Shown: positions 22,948 to 35,016, counted from the stretch's first letter. The stretch: 64,000 nt of DNA from Cryptomeria japonica (GCF_030272615.1 NC_081406.1:267643692-267707691); one strand, 5' to 3'. Translations and numbers: made by a program. The notes: a model not told the origin generated them from the sequence alone.

Positions 22948-24032
22948 CATAGTAGCTTCCTTTGATAGCTTGGAACAAACAGCTCCACTTGAATTTTCTT
23001 TCATATCAAACCATCCAACTTCGAAGGTTAATATTTTTGACAGCATTTTCAGAATTACCCTTCTGTTTAAGAACTCTCCCATGACTGCGAAGTTATAATG
23101 TTCAATCACATTTGCCAGGAAGGACCACACTGTCAATGCCACAAAAACAACGGAGTAACTTCTTATTTTGTCCCTTATTTCATCGTGATTGTCCAGAAAT
23201 AGGACTGATATCATACTTGACACAACAATGGAATAAGTTGGATTCAAGGCCCCGTATCCAATAGCACCAAGACACCCCAGTGCAGCATTCTTCCATTCTG
23301 GAGAATTCATTGCAAATATTAGGCAAAAGGATGGAGTTGGAGTTTTATTTGAAAATTTGACTTTTTCTTCAGAAAAAGAACTCCCATGTTCATCCAAAAT
23401 ATCTGATACGTTCTCAAGGTCCCAGCTGCCTGCTCTTAAAATTGGTTCAGATGTATTGTTGACAACTGTTTGTATTTTGACCATTTGCTGCTGTAATTGA
23501 ATGAGAACTGCGTACTTGCCATTTGGATTTTGGATGAGCTCTAGGTGACCGCCCGACTCAACAACACAAACATCTTGCACTACTGCAATTTTATCTGCAG
23601 CTTTCACTGTAGAGAGATGATGTGCCACGACAATAGTCGTACGTCCCGTAGAAGCTTTATCAAGAGCATCCTGGACAATGTGCTCTGATTCTGCATCCAG
23701 AGCACTAGTGGCTTCATCCAACAAGAAGATTGGAGGGTTTTTCAGCATTGTCCGAGCAATGGCTATCCGCTGCTTTTGCCCTCCAGACATCTGGATGCCC
23801 CGTTGTCCTACCTGCAATGTGAAGCAAAATTATCAACTGTATGAACTTATTTCATAAGAACAATGGAAGTTTAAAAATATTTTTTCTTTGAAAAGAGGAA
23901 TATTAATGGATATTTGTTAGCTGAAATAGGTAATCTGTGCTTCTAGGATGGAGAAAAGTAATTAGGGAATCGCGAAAAGATGAATTAAGGAATTAAACAA
24001 TAGCTGTCGAAGATTTAGTGAAAATAAATTTA

Positions 24033-24116
24033 ATAGAAAACCCATGGAAAATACCCTAATTAAAATTTCTATGCATAGAAAACCCATGGAAAATACACTG
24101 AATAAAATTTCTTTGC
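24033..24116. repeat. 42-bp tandem duplication inside ABCB intron 5
   Basis: Two adjacent copies (24033-24074 and 24075-24116) begin ATAGAAAACCCATGGAAAAT and end TTTCT(A/T)TGC, with a few differences. Intron 5 (23812-24405) is by far the longest of the gene. Confidence 0.85.
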
Positions 24117-24737
24117 AGAAGCACTCTGAGGTTAGATAAGCTGGAAGGACAGAACCCTACGAATAGAAATGGAAGAATTGAGGAGTCAGTCAAAAGTAAA
24201 GGAGGAGAACCAGGCAAGAAATGGAACAACTACACTCTGTTGAACTTCATGATATTTTAGAATATACAATTCTGAAGGTAATTTAAATAATTATAATGGG
24301 CAAAATACTAATTTTCTGTCTTAAAGATCCTACATGGTTTCCCATAGCTTTTCGTTGCATTTCATCTCTATAATGAAACTTTATTTTAAACACCTAAAAA
24401 ATTACCTGTGTATCGTATCCTACTGGTAGTTGAGTGATAAAGTGGTGGGCATTGGCAGACATTGCAGCAGTGGTGATTTCAACCATGGCGGCATTCTGTT
24501 TCCCAAACAATATATTCTCTCGAATAGAGGTAGCAAACAGGGTTGGCTCTTGACTGACTAGACCGATTTGGCTGCGCAGCCATTTCAGTTTCAAGTCTTG
24601 AATGTTCACTCCGTCGAGAAGAATCTCCCCTGCAGTTGGATCATAGAAACATTCTAATAACAAAATTGCTGTGGATTTTCCTGATCCGCTTGCCCCAACC
24701 AGAGCCATAGTTTGTCCAGCAGGAACAATTAGGGAGA

Positions 24738-24746
24738 AATTCTAAA
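24738..24746 (-). other. One-base frameshift in ABCB exon 5
   Basis: The frame reading YPSQPDTQIF ends in a stop seven codons later, while the next frame picks up [10 protein letters not shown] followed by the Walker A motif. Restoring one base makes exon phases add up across the whole gene, so a single-base deletion (or a sequencing error) is the simplest reading. Confidence 0.85.
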
Positions 24747-26253
24747 TATCTGAGTGTCTGGTTGAGAAGGATATGTGAATTGTACATTTCTAAATTGGAT
24801 TTCGCCATATACCTTTTCCAATATATTCCCTGCTTCCTCTGCTTGATCGATCTCTGGTACTCTATCGATCATTTCAGAGATGTGAAATGCAGCAATGGCT
24901 GCCTCTGAGAAGTACTTCAGATTGGGAAGTACCATCCCCAAAGCCCTGTAAACCAAATCAACAATTTCAAAACAAGAAACTCAAATATATTCAACACAAA
25001 TGTTTTGGGAAAAAATAGATACATACATTCCACCATGAGTTATAAGCAGGCCGATTGCCAGGATTCTTCCTGGTGATACAGCATGAGATATGACTAAGCT
25101 GCTCCCATGCCATGACATAAAAGCCCATATAACAAAAGTTAATCCATTACTCCCAATAGCCAAGCCTTTCGCTAAACCTTGCTTAAGACCTTGCTTTACA
25201 ATTGTATCGAGCACAGATGAATATTTATTGATTAAACTATGCTCTCCCACGAATGAATACACAGTCCTAATGGAGGAAAGTGCTTGCTCTACAATTGTAG
25301 CGGCCCTGTTATTTTGTGCATGCGTATCCCTACCCAGTCTCATCAGAATCTTACCATAAACGAATCCCGGTGTGATCAGTAATGTGACCAATGGAAAGGT
25401 CACTAAAGTCAACTTCCATGACAAGTAAAAGCTAACAGCGTAGGAACCAATAAAATTTGTCACATTCTTGATAAAAAAGGGAACCTGCAAAGGAAATAGT
25501 GGTCACATCAGCATAAAAAATGTGTGGAAATAAGCATTAGAGAAACAGGGTGCTATGAGTTTATAAAGTTTTATGTGAATAAACAAGAAATGCTTGTAAC
25601 ATCTATGTAGCCCAGACTTGAGAACCTTTTCAGTGAGGACGTCTTGGATTAGAAGAGTATCATTGGTAACAACATTAACCACCTCGGCCGTGTCTGTGCC
25701 TTGTGTGTCGTAATATTGGGCATCTTGTCTCAGCACAGCTCTTAAATATTTTCTTCTCAGTCGAGACGCCTGCCTTTCACCACTCCTAGTCCAGAAGAAA
25801 GCCTCTGAAAAGCAGCACAGCCAATGCTCTTAATTTCACTGACCAACACTAGAGTTTAAACACTTGAATTCTATCAAATTATAGACAGAATTAGCACCTA
25901 TGAATGCTGCAATCCATATTGCAGCAGCCACAGCAAAGATGATTATAATCTAGCCACTAATGCTAAAAAGGTAGAAGCAGTCAAATTCTATGATGCCTAA
26001 CATTTACCATGTTAATTTTGGTGATAAATTCACCATTTTCCTGAGATGGACTATAACCTAGAGTATTGGATAGTCCACTCCATATAAACCATGTAGCAGG
26101 GACAGATAATCCGTTTCCAATGGAACCTAAAGTTCCCAATGTCATTGTCAGCATATCAATATAATCTGCATATTTGAAAACTTTCCAGATGGCCATTTTC
26201 CGAGCTGGTAAATCATTTGAACGGCTATTTCTGTTTAGAGCACCTCTAGCCAT

Positions 26254-26572
26254 GATTTTAACAAACAAACAATGCCAAATTCCTTTTGAGTCGGGAATTC
26301 TAGCCAACACATATAACAGCTATGACTAGGAGATCAGATTCCCTTTAACATGGATTATCAACCTCAATGTTTCACCTCCATCCTGGATAGCTTCCGTGTT
26401 GAAACTGAATTAGAAAACAGAGCTCCATATTCACGCCAGAAACACAAACATTGTTTAATGCAATCGTATCACAAAGTTGAAGATATAAAAAGAAATCATG
26501 TAACCCGTGGCAATATACATTTTTGAAGAATTTGTGGATTAAATATACATGTTATTGTCCTAGAAACATGTT
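26254..26572. other. Upstream flank of ABCB
   Basis: Non-coding. It would contain the promoter and 5' UTR of the ABCB gene, but I see no convincing TATA box. Confidence 0.4.
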
Positions 26573-26987
26573 ATCGAAAGCCCAGCTGGTGAAGCATTTT
26601 AGACATCTTAAACAGCCTGGATCTCTATGAGGCAAAACATATTTATAGAGAAGCAAACACAGAGGCGGACGCTCTATCAAAAGCGCAGCTTTAGGAACCT
26701 CTATTCACTGGTGGTCACAGGGATTTTAGTGTCCTGCTATGTTAGTTTTCCCTAGCTAATATGATTGATCAAAAAAGGTTGACACTTAGCTCGCCAGTAG
26801 AATGAAGGAATACAAATTTAAAATTCAAAAATTCAAAATCCAATCCTTCGTTTGGCGGTGAACTCCAACGGTTGTTTTCTTCCAAACTAACCACTCCTCT
26901 ACACTGGGTTGCAAGGTGGGTCCGATAAGTTGACTAGACTAACCGGCATCATTAATACCGGTCCATCGAAAGCCCAGCTGGTGAAGC
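26573..26987. repeat. 23-bp perfect direct repeats flanking a 369-bp stretch
   Basis: ATCGAAAGCCCAGCTGGTGA plus AGC occurs at 26573-26595 and again at 26965-26987. A third, imperfect copy (ATCAAAAGCGCAGCT) lies at 26676-26690. The stretch between them has the RNase H scrap. A long target-site duplication is one explanation, but there is no poly(A) or LTR end at the second copy. Confidence 0.75.
26600..26692 (+). pseudogene. RNase H C-terminal scrap of a retroelement
   Basis: Reads ILDILNSLDLYEAKHIYREA then NTEADALSKAQL and a stop, which matches the final helix region of the RNase H of plant L1 or Tat-type gypsy elements (REANxxADALSKxAL). Too short to assign to a family. Confidence 0.6.
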
Positions 26988-27223
26988 GTCGCCTCTCTGT
27001 CCTTGCATGAGCTGTCCGCAGGGTAATCTTTCCATCCGCTTTCCTAGGGATTCGGTTTGATATGAACATTTATTATCCGCCACCTTTGCGTGAGGTTTAA
27101 TTGCTCGCGCTTTCCCATTTTCACTCGTTGAGTTATGCTCCTGGCTTTCTGAAGAAAATCATTCTTGCTTTCTTTCTCTTAGGCTCATCTGGTTGCAGAA
27201 AGGCTCTCCTCTTGCTAATCACC

Positions 27224-27958
27224 ATGTCTTCTGAACCTCCTTTCGGCTTCATCCTGAGCGTCTATCCTAGGCTAGTGTCTTGTTTTGGTGCGGACACCCC
27301 CATCTCTCTTGGAGCCTCGACTCACCAAGTCTCCTTCAGAAAAATCTCGAACCTCAGACTCAAGCGTCTCCTCATTCACTCGGATCCTCTGGTTCTTCTG
27401 GCAATCAAATTGATTTTGGGGAGTGCGCCCCTGAGCCGAGACGAATACCCAAGAGACAACACCTCCATTTCATCCAGATTTGCGGCATCGTTGCTAGACC
27501 AGAAGCTTGATAAGCAGCTAATTTGGAACCTCACTAGGGGACTCTTCCCAGCCGAAATTCTTCTAGAGCTCTAGGAAGTTCTGAATAAGGCCAATTTTGA
27601 CTCTGGTGCGCCCAGACCTAGCGATAGAATTCTGTTTAACGCTCGTGGTGCCCTCATCAACTTTTACCCATTCCTCCTGGACCTGAAGGATAAAGAGTTG
27701 AATAGGCACAGGAAGTTCGCTAGTGCAGGGCTGAGCTACCTTAAGTGGCAGTTTCTAGAAGAAAATCCGGAGGCTGAAGGGCAAGAGGAAGTTCTGTTTC
27801 TCTTTGCAAGACTTAATGGCTTCCTACCTATGCTCGTGGAAGATAAAGACCCTAAGTCTGAACAGAGATGCAGAGGAAGCTCCAGCAGTGGTCGCAGAGG
27901 CAAGGGCCGTGGTTGGGATGCTCCAGCAAGCAAGGGTCAAGGTCGCCCAAGAAAGTAG
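27224..27958 (+). pseudogene. Unrecognised protein, one amber codon, open for 244 codons
   Basis: From ATG at 27224 (context ATCACCATGT) the frame is open to 27958 apart from TAG at 27572-27574. I do not recognise it. The N-terminal part is leucine-rich and hydrophobic/basic (RLKRLLIHSDPLVLLAIKLI). The middle is aromatic and helical (FYPFLLDLKDKELNRHRKF, then YLKWQFLEENPEAEG, then LFARLNGFLPMLVEDKD). Near 27850 this frame turns into low-quality Arg/Gly/Ser sequence, while the frame one base over (to 28052) reads an Ala/Glu/Val-rich helix (AEEAPAVVAEARAVVGMLQQ), suggesting a frameshift and a C-terminal coiled coil. GC content is higher than in the surroundings. It could be a decayed host gene or an endogenised sequence of non-retroelement origin. 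Confidence 0.5.
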
Positions 27959-28499
27959 TGCCCTCAACAAGACATTCCGTCCACAAGCTAGGCTTTCTAT
28001 GGATTCCCTTTTGAATTTTGTCTATACAGCTAAAACTTGTAAATTTTATTAAATTTTTATTTCTCAGTTTAAGAAAAACGTTGAATACAGGTCGATGAAC
28101 CTGGATAGAATTGGAACTTATGCATGTGTTTTGGTTCCAGACTAAAACCTTAAATGTTTCAAGTACGATCGAACTCTAAGCTTCCAGGCTTTGTTTTTGA
28201 GGAACCCTCTGAGAACTAGAGAACCGGGGTTTTTTGAATCCTTTGATATGCTGTGATAATCATATGTATTTTTGCAAATTAATATAAAAATGGCTTTGCC
28301 TTTACCAACCAAGAAAAAACATAGCACCATGGTTGGACTCCACTACATAATGTGCTTTTGTGCAAGTAGCAAAGTAGGACGTTGTTCGTATTTTGATTTC
28401 AATGAAAGTGGATGGCAAAGACAATAACGAAAAGACACATTTTTATATGAGAATGGTCATGTGGATGTTGCCACTAACCATCCAACTACAATCTTATTT

Positions 28500-28700
28500 T
28501 AAGAAATTGCTCCTCTCATCATACCTACACGAGTTTGCACGAATGGACTTGTTCTAGAATTGTTGAATGAAGGAGATGATCCTCTTGAACCAGATGATGA
28601 AGGAAAGACAACATTTCATTACACAAGGGAAGAGGTGGCATGCACAGTCATTTTAGGACTACTGTTTGGTGGCAGACATCACGGTACAACTGTGAAGAGT
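28500..28700 (+). pseudogene. Possible FKBP/AIP-like coding scrap
   Basis: One frame from about 28530 reads LLNEGDDPLEPDDEGKTTFH then YTREEV, loosely resembling the 'IxxEGxGxxPxxGxxxxxHYTG' start of FKBP-type prolyl isomerases or AIP proteins. It ends at a stop near 28710. There is no further support; it could equally be chance. Confidence 0.2.
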
Positions 28701-28710
28701 AAGAATACAT

Positions 28711-29454
28711 GATGAATACGAAAGAAATGGAGGAGTCATGCTAGGAGCTTCATTCTTGCAGCTTGGTGATACCAAGTAGCTGCCAACTTTTCTTGTGTGT
28801 GCTCATGTTCATCTAGGCAAGTTGGCATTTGACTCATGTAGCCTACTTGTAAAGTGAAGAATGGAGGAGTCATGCTAGGAAATTGCATGAATGAACATAC
28901 AAAAGTAAGGATTATGTATGGTTTTTGATTTGGGCTTTGTTCTATTTTGATATTGTTGTTTGGTGTGCACTAAAATACAATGGTTTGGTCTTAAATGTTT
29001 TTTTTTGGTTTGTTTGTTTGTGTTCAATCAAATTAAATGGAGAGTTCAGTATGAAAGAGTGAAACTAAATGTTATTGCTTATGTAATTATTTTCATTCAT
29101 ATAAACTAACAATTTTGGTCACTCATATGTAGATTATTTATAAATAAGAAGAGAAAGAAGTGTTTAGAACAATTTGATATATTGAGTGGAAGCAATAAAA
29201 TTGTATAATTTTATGTTCTAGACTTAGGGTGTATTAGTCAATTTATTTGAGATTAGTTTGAAAATCGACTAATAATAAAGAAAAATTAAAGCTTTTTTTT
29301 TGTATTGTAGAAGATTTGAACTCATCACTATTTAGGTACCTACAACATGAACTTTGCAATTAAACCAAGTGCTCTTTGACAAGAAAAACCAGAGTTATTG
29401 ACATGTTCCTAGGACTCTCTAAGAATTTGTCTAGATTAGTTGTACACTAAAGTT
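28711..29454. other. AT-rich non-coding stretch
   Basis: No ORF, repeat boundary or RNA gene recognised between the scrap at 28.6 kb and the left LTR of copia B. Confidence 0.5.
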
Positions 29455-30625
29455 TGGGAACCCAATGTAGGATTGAGGGGGAGACGGGGAGAGGGGGGAT
29501 GGTGAATCAATCCAAAACAAAAATTAAATGCAACATATAAACAATTAAACTTGAACACATATCAAACACATGGAAAACCCAAACAAGGAAAAACCACGAT
29601 GAACACTTGTCCATAAGAATATATCCACTATGAAAGAAATGATTACAAAGATAGATCTAACTGCTCTGGATTTGCACACCAAGGCTAACTGCTCATGAGG
29701 TAAGATACAAAGAGGACTTGCAAAATTTGAAGCTAACTGCAATCAGGGAAAGGTACAGAAAAATAATCTGAAAAGAAGGATCTCCAGATCATGAAGCTAT
29801 CTTTGAACTTTGCATCAAGCGACCAACATCAACACACACACAACTTTGATCTCATTTGTGAGCACTTTGTCTCAACTCTTTATCATAGTCTCAACACAAC
29901 TTGCATATCATTCGAACACAACTCTTCTTCTTCTCTTCACCTAACCTCTGATCTTCACTATTCACCACATCTACTCTCACTTGCATCCCATGCTCCTACA
30001 CTCAACTCAATCAAGCTCATCCTTATATACAAGATAGACCATCAAAGCTTAAACCAACTCGGCCTGAATCAAGATATACTTTCCGAACCAAAAACACACA
30101 CATTGATCCACTCCATGAGAAAGAGGGGACCAAAACACATCTTCCAAAAATTAATTTACCAATCTACAGTCACCGAAACATAACCAACAACATATCCATA
30201 TGCTACACAACCATATAAACAATTATTGATCAAAGCATATTTTTCAATGTGAACAACTCAAATTTGGATCTCCACATGCTACAATGAGACCCATAACATA
30301 ACAACTAGGCATCCACAAATTATATCTGGACCTAAAGATAGGTCAAATATAGAATCTCACAACCAACAACGAACAATGCCACAAAACTCGGAGAACACAA
30401 GGATGTTTTCGAACCACAAAACCATCATAACCATGATACCGAAACTATATCCAATGAAGATAACAATAATACTCAACACTAACAACAAATTCCGGACCCA
30501 AGCACTTCAGGAACAACTAATAGATCAACTGCACCAATAAAACAACAAGATAACTCTACACCATAGACATTCCAGAACAACAAGTTTGACATCAATGACA
30601 ACCACATTAACACAAACTTCCAACA
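29455..30625 (-). repeat. 3' LTR of copia B
   Basis: Its inner edge is sharp (minus strand: GGGGGAGAT then TGTTGGAAGTTTG). The outer edge near 29455 is placed by alignment with the right LTR and is approximate. Shares long blocks with 35076-36188. Confidence 0.85.
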
Positions 30626-30945
30626 ATCTCCCCCTTTGTGAGTGAGGGAAACACTTGATAGCATTGGATAAGCTCTTGATAATACCTACACCTTAACTAA
30701 AACTCAAAGAAGAATAATACTACTCAATATCTCTCTAAAACTCAATCTCTCCCCAAACTAACAACTCAAACTTAGAACCAACAACTCAATCTCTAAACCA
30801 ACAACTCAAATATCTCCCCCTTTGCCATCATGAACAAAGGTCATAGCAATACTGCACACACCACTATGCACCACTGCTCCCCCTTAGAGAAGCCACAACA
30901 TCAATCCAGGAAAAAGAATAGGCATGGAAACTCCCCCTAAAAAGA
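30626..30945 (-). other. Polypurine tract and additional PPT-like runs of copia B
   Basis: On the minus strand AAAGGGGGAGAT abuts the 3' LTR (30626-30638). Similar G5 runs occur at about 30812-30823 (AAAGGGGGAGATA), 30876-30885 (AAGGGGGAGC) and 30931-30940 (TTAGGGGGAG). Confidence 0.75.
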
Positions 30946-30969
30946 TGCATCCCCATAATGCACCTAGCT

Positions 30970-31400
30970 AGGAGGGGCAATGACCCCAAGCTCCTTCTAA
31001 AGAAACTCAAATGCATCCTTAGCCAATGCCTTAGTGAAAACGTTTGCAACCTACTCTTTCATAGAAATGTATTCCAAATGAACTTCCTTCTCAACAACTT
31101 TCTCCCTTAAATAATGATATTTGATTGAAATATGTTTTGTTCTTGAATGCATAATAGAAGTCTTTGAAATGTTTATTGCACTTGTATTGTCACACAAAAT
31201 AGGAATTGCTTCATCATATGTTACCTTGATGTCCTTAAGAGTTTGTCTAATCCACATCACCCAAGTACAACAAGATACTACTGCAATATATTCTGCTTCA
31301 GCAATAGATAGGGAAACTGAATCTTGTTTCTTACTGAGCGAGGAGATCAATTTGTCCCCCAAAATGCACGACCACCAGTACTCTTCCGGTCATCGACACT
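30970..31400 (-). pseudogene. Copia B RNase H remnant
   Basis: Reads SLSKKQDSVSLSIAEAEYIA (31345 leftward), DNTSAINISKTSIMHSRTKH and a stop after SMKE at 31051. It continues in the same frame as VANVFTKALAKDAFEFL and KELGVIAPPS to about 30970. The domain would remove template RNA during reverse transcription. It is broken by at least two stops. Confidence 0.85.
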
Positions 31401-32420
31401 TCTAGCCCAATATGCATCAATATAGACTTTAAACATGAAATCTCCACCTTTCGTGTACTAAAGTCCAAAGTCCATAGTACCTTTCAAGTATCTGAAAAAA
31501 TTCTCTTTATAGCTTGCTCATGTGTCACCTTCAGATTTGCTTGAAATCTAGCTACCAGATAAACAAACTACATGATATCTGGTCCAAATATAGTCAAGTA
31601 TAACAATCCACCAATTATTGACCTGTACTTCTTTTGTTCAACTTCTAGAGACTTATCATCTTTGCTCAACTTGCAACCAACAGTTAAAAGGGTAGTAACT
31701 GGTTTGCAAGCATCAAAACCAAACTTCTCCAACATTTCCTTCACATACTTGCTCTGAGAATAAAAAATTCCATCTTTTGATTGATTAACTTGCAACCCAA
31801 GAAGGAAAGACAACTCACCAATCATTGACATCTCAAATTCATTCTGCATTTCTTTAGCAAATTTGTTACATAGATCATTATTTCCACCAAATATAATATC
31901 ATCAACATAAACTATAACAATCAACAACTTATCTCTATGAATCTTAAAATAAATATTACTATATGTTGTACCTTTCTTGAAATTTTGTTGAAGTAAATAC
32001 ATGTCCAATCTTGCATACCAAGCCTAGGTGCTTGTTTAAGTCCATACAAAGTTTTCTTCAGTCTGCACACCATATCCATCTCTTCTGTCAATCTAAATCC
32101 ATTTGGTTGCTCAATGTCAACTTCTTCTAGATCTCCACTCAAAAATGCTAATTTGACATCCATCCAATAAACTTTAAAGTTCTTGTAAGTAGATAATGAA
32201 AGAAACATATGAATAGCTTCCATCCTTGCTATCACAGAAAAAGTTTCTTCAAAGTTTATACCTTCTACTTGAGAATATCCTTTACATACTACCCTTTCTT
32301 TATTCTTTGTCACCTATCTTTGCTCATTCAACTTATTTCTGAATACCCACTTAGTTCCAATTACATTTTTATCCACCAATCTAGGTACTAGCTTTTAAGT
32401 CTTATTCTTCTAAATTTGAT
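31401..32420 (-). pseudogene. Copia B reverse transcriptase remnant
   Basis: Pieces are VCKGYSQVEGINFEETFSV (32280), MDVKLAFLSGDLEEVDIEQP (32160), LKKTLYGLKQAPRLG (32060) and VYVDDIIFGGNN (31905), with the YVDD catalytic motif kept, then NEFEMSMIGELSFLLGLQV. A frame change near 31980 separates the two halves. The FEMSMIGEL segment supports the same Sirevirus-like lineage as copia A. Confidence 0.88.
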
Positions 32421-32899
32421 TTAGTTCTTCTTCCATTGCTTTTACCCAACTCTCATAGATTTGTTTGCTTCCTCATAAGTCTTCGGCTTTGTCGTAGATA
32501 TAAAATAGTAATTAGCTTGATCTTGAGCTTCTGCAATCTTCCTTCTTGTTTGAACATCTTTTGTTTTATCTCCAATTATCATATTTTCTGAATGATGCTT
32601 CTGAACATACTTAGTAGGAAATTTCTCTTCTTATTTTGTTTCCTTCTCTTTGCTTTCTTTTGGATCACTTTTCTTCTATGAAACTATAGGAATAATCTCA
32701 ATACTGGTCTCAGTATTAGGTTCATTTTGATTCCATTCTTCACATACTTTTACATTGGTACTTTCTACTATTATGTTCAACCTCTTGTTGAAACATTGGT
32801 AAGCCTTGCTGCTTGTAGCATATCCTAGAAAGATTCCTTCATCTGCTTTGGAGTCAAATTTCCCAAGATTTTCTTCATCTCTTCTAATCTAATATTTGC

Positions 32900-33872
32900 T
32901 TCCAAAGATCTTAAAGTACTTCACAATAGGTAGCCTTCCATTCCACAACTCATAGGGTGTTTTGGTATGATTTACTCTAATCTACACCCTATTAAGAGGA
33001 TACACAGCAGTATGTACTGTTTCTTTCCAATAAACATTATCCAAATTAGCATCTTTTAATAAATTCCTATCCATTTCAATAATAGTTCTATTCTTCCTTT
33101 CCACAACACCATTTTGTTGAGGAGTCCTCAGAGCATAAAAGTGCCTTCTAATCCCATGAATTTCACAAAAAATATCAAATTCCCATGAAGTAAATTCTCC
33201 TTTGTCTGATCTTAAGCACTTAATCTTAGCATCTACTTGATTCTCAACCATGGATTTGAAAAATTTAAATCTATCAAAAGCCTCGAATTTGTCCTTTACA
33301 AATGTAACCCAAGCCAATCTAGAAAAGTCATCAATGAGTAACATGAAATACCTTTCTCTATTTAAGCCTCATGTCCTTGTAGGTCCACATAAGTCTATAT
33401 GAATCAACTCCAGAGGTTTCATAGTGGAGTATTCCTTGTTCTTGAATCTTCTCTTTGTCTGCTTTCCCAAATTACATTCTCTGCACACTATATCAATAGG
33501 CTTCACAAGTCTAGGTAAATCTCTAACTACTTTAGATTTGAAAATCTTGATCATGTTATCAAAATTAATTTGTCCTATTCTCTTGTGCCATAACCAACAT
33601 TGATTACTTTGTGTTAGAAAACACTTACTCTCCTCTCTATCCTTGAGATAATGTACATTTCCACATTTTCTAACTCCTTCGACAACTCTTTTACCAGACT
33701 TCTCCTTTCTGATTACACATCTAGTACTACTAAACAAAACTTCATACCCTTTTCTACACATTTGACTGACACTTAACAAACTATGTCGTAATCTTTCAAC
33801 ATAATTAATATCATCAATCTTATGCTTATCCATCAATAGAAACGGTTCCAATACTTCGAATAGATGCACCAT
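32900..33872 (-). pseudogene. Copia B integrase remnant
   Basis: GAG-pre-integrase at 33872-33369 includes the HHCC zinc site (LWHKRIGQINFDNM, then DIVCRECNLGKQTKRRF) and ends HIDLCGPTRT. The core (33344-32982) reads LLIDDFSRLAWVTF, CLRSDKGEFTSWEF and TPQQNGVVERKNR, so the Asp-Asp-Glu residues are present. The two parts are separated by a stop or frame change around 33350. In the family this joins element cDNA to host DNA. Confidence 0.88.
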
Positions 33873-34190
33873 TTTCTCCAGCAGACTTCATTGATCCTCC
33901 ATCATACTTCTTCAGATTAATAAACCTGTCTTTATCATTGGTCATATGATTTGAACAACGAGAGTTTATAATCCATGTATTTGGCTCAATATTAGCATGC
34001 AATGTAGTCTTAACAGTCTTCTCTTCTCCCAATTTCTCCAAAGCATTCTCCTTATCCTCAATTGCTAGAAACAAGGATTCTTCATTCAATTCATTATCAA
34101 CTTCATCTTCAGATGTATGTTCTTCAATAGAGCATAATCCTTTCTTCTCTTTTCTATTGAAATTACATTTTCTAAACTTGTTCTTCTTCT
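33826..34190 (-). pseudogene. Copia B protease remnant with altered active site
   Basis: The segment reads TWIINSRCSNHMTNDKDRF (about 33985), where copia proteases have DSG. Here Asp is Asn and Gly is Arg, so no activity is expected. Copia A shows DSK at the same place. Confidence 0.8.
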
Positions 34191-34194
34191 CATC

Positions 34195-35016
34195 AACATC
34201 CGGTTTCTTGTAATCTTCTCTGTAAGTGCAATTAGAAGCATAATGTCCAATTCTACCACAAGAAAAATATTTCAGAGGTAACTTACCTTTGTATTTTCCA
34301 GTGCCACGCTACAATCTTTTTACAAAATTTGCTTCAGCTTTATCTAGATCTCCACTACATTCTGGATCTTCAAATCTTGAAACATTAAATGCTTATTCTC
34401 TCTTTTCTCCCTTCTCTTGCTCTATTTCTGAAATCTCATAGGCTGCTAAGGTACCAATAAGTTGATCAATAGTATATTTACTCAAATCATTGCTCTCTTG
34501 TATAACACATCTTTGTGGCTTGTAAAATTTAGGCAAAGTCAGTAAGATCTTATACACAACATCACATTCTTCTAGATTTCCATCAGCATCTCCAATGCCA
34601 TCAACAAGATTAGTCACTCTATGAATATAGTTCTCAACACTCTCATCTTCCAGAATTCTCAAGTACTCATATTTTTGTTTCAACTTCATCAGCTCAGCTT
34701 GCTTTGTCTTTGGATCACCTTCATATGCTAAACACAACTTGTTCCATATAGCTTTAGCTTACTTTAACCCTTTTACTCTTCCAAACACAAAATCACTTAT
34801 ACAACTCAGAATTATAGCTCTAGCCTTCGCATTAGCTTTCTTCGACTTTACCTCATCCAGAGTCTTAGCACCACCATGCGACTCTTTATATCCAGTTTGA
34901 ATGAAATCCTAGATTCCATTTTGTAATTTCTCCAAATGCAACTCCATTCTCTCCTTCCAGTATGGAAAATTAGTACCATAAAAAATAGGAACTTTGTAAT
35001 GCACGTCCTGCGCCAT
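34195..35016 (-). pseudogene. Copia B gag remnant
   Basis: Starts MAQDVHYKVPIF at 35016, shortly after the PBS, and continues in one frame with stops to the 114-codon open part at 34737-34393 (KLKQKYEYLRILEDESVENY, the UBN2 helical region). The zinc knuckle at about 34285 reads YFSCGRIGHYASNC, with the first Cys changed to Tyr. The family protein forms the particle and binds RNA. Confidence 0.85.

Noticed and set aside
26311-26560. Upstream exon or promoter for the ABCB gene
   Set aside because: No donor/acceptor pair or TATA box convincing enough; the Met at 26253 already gives the family's usual N-terminus.
29820-29850. CA-rich simple repeat in copia B LTR as a separate feature
   Set aside because: Only a few CA units, and present in both LTRs as part of the family sequence.
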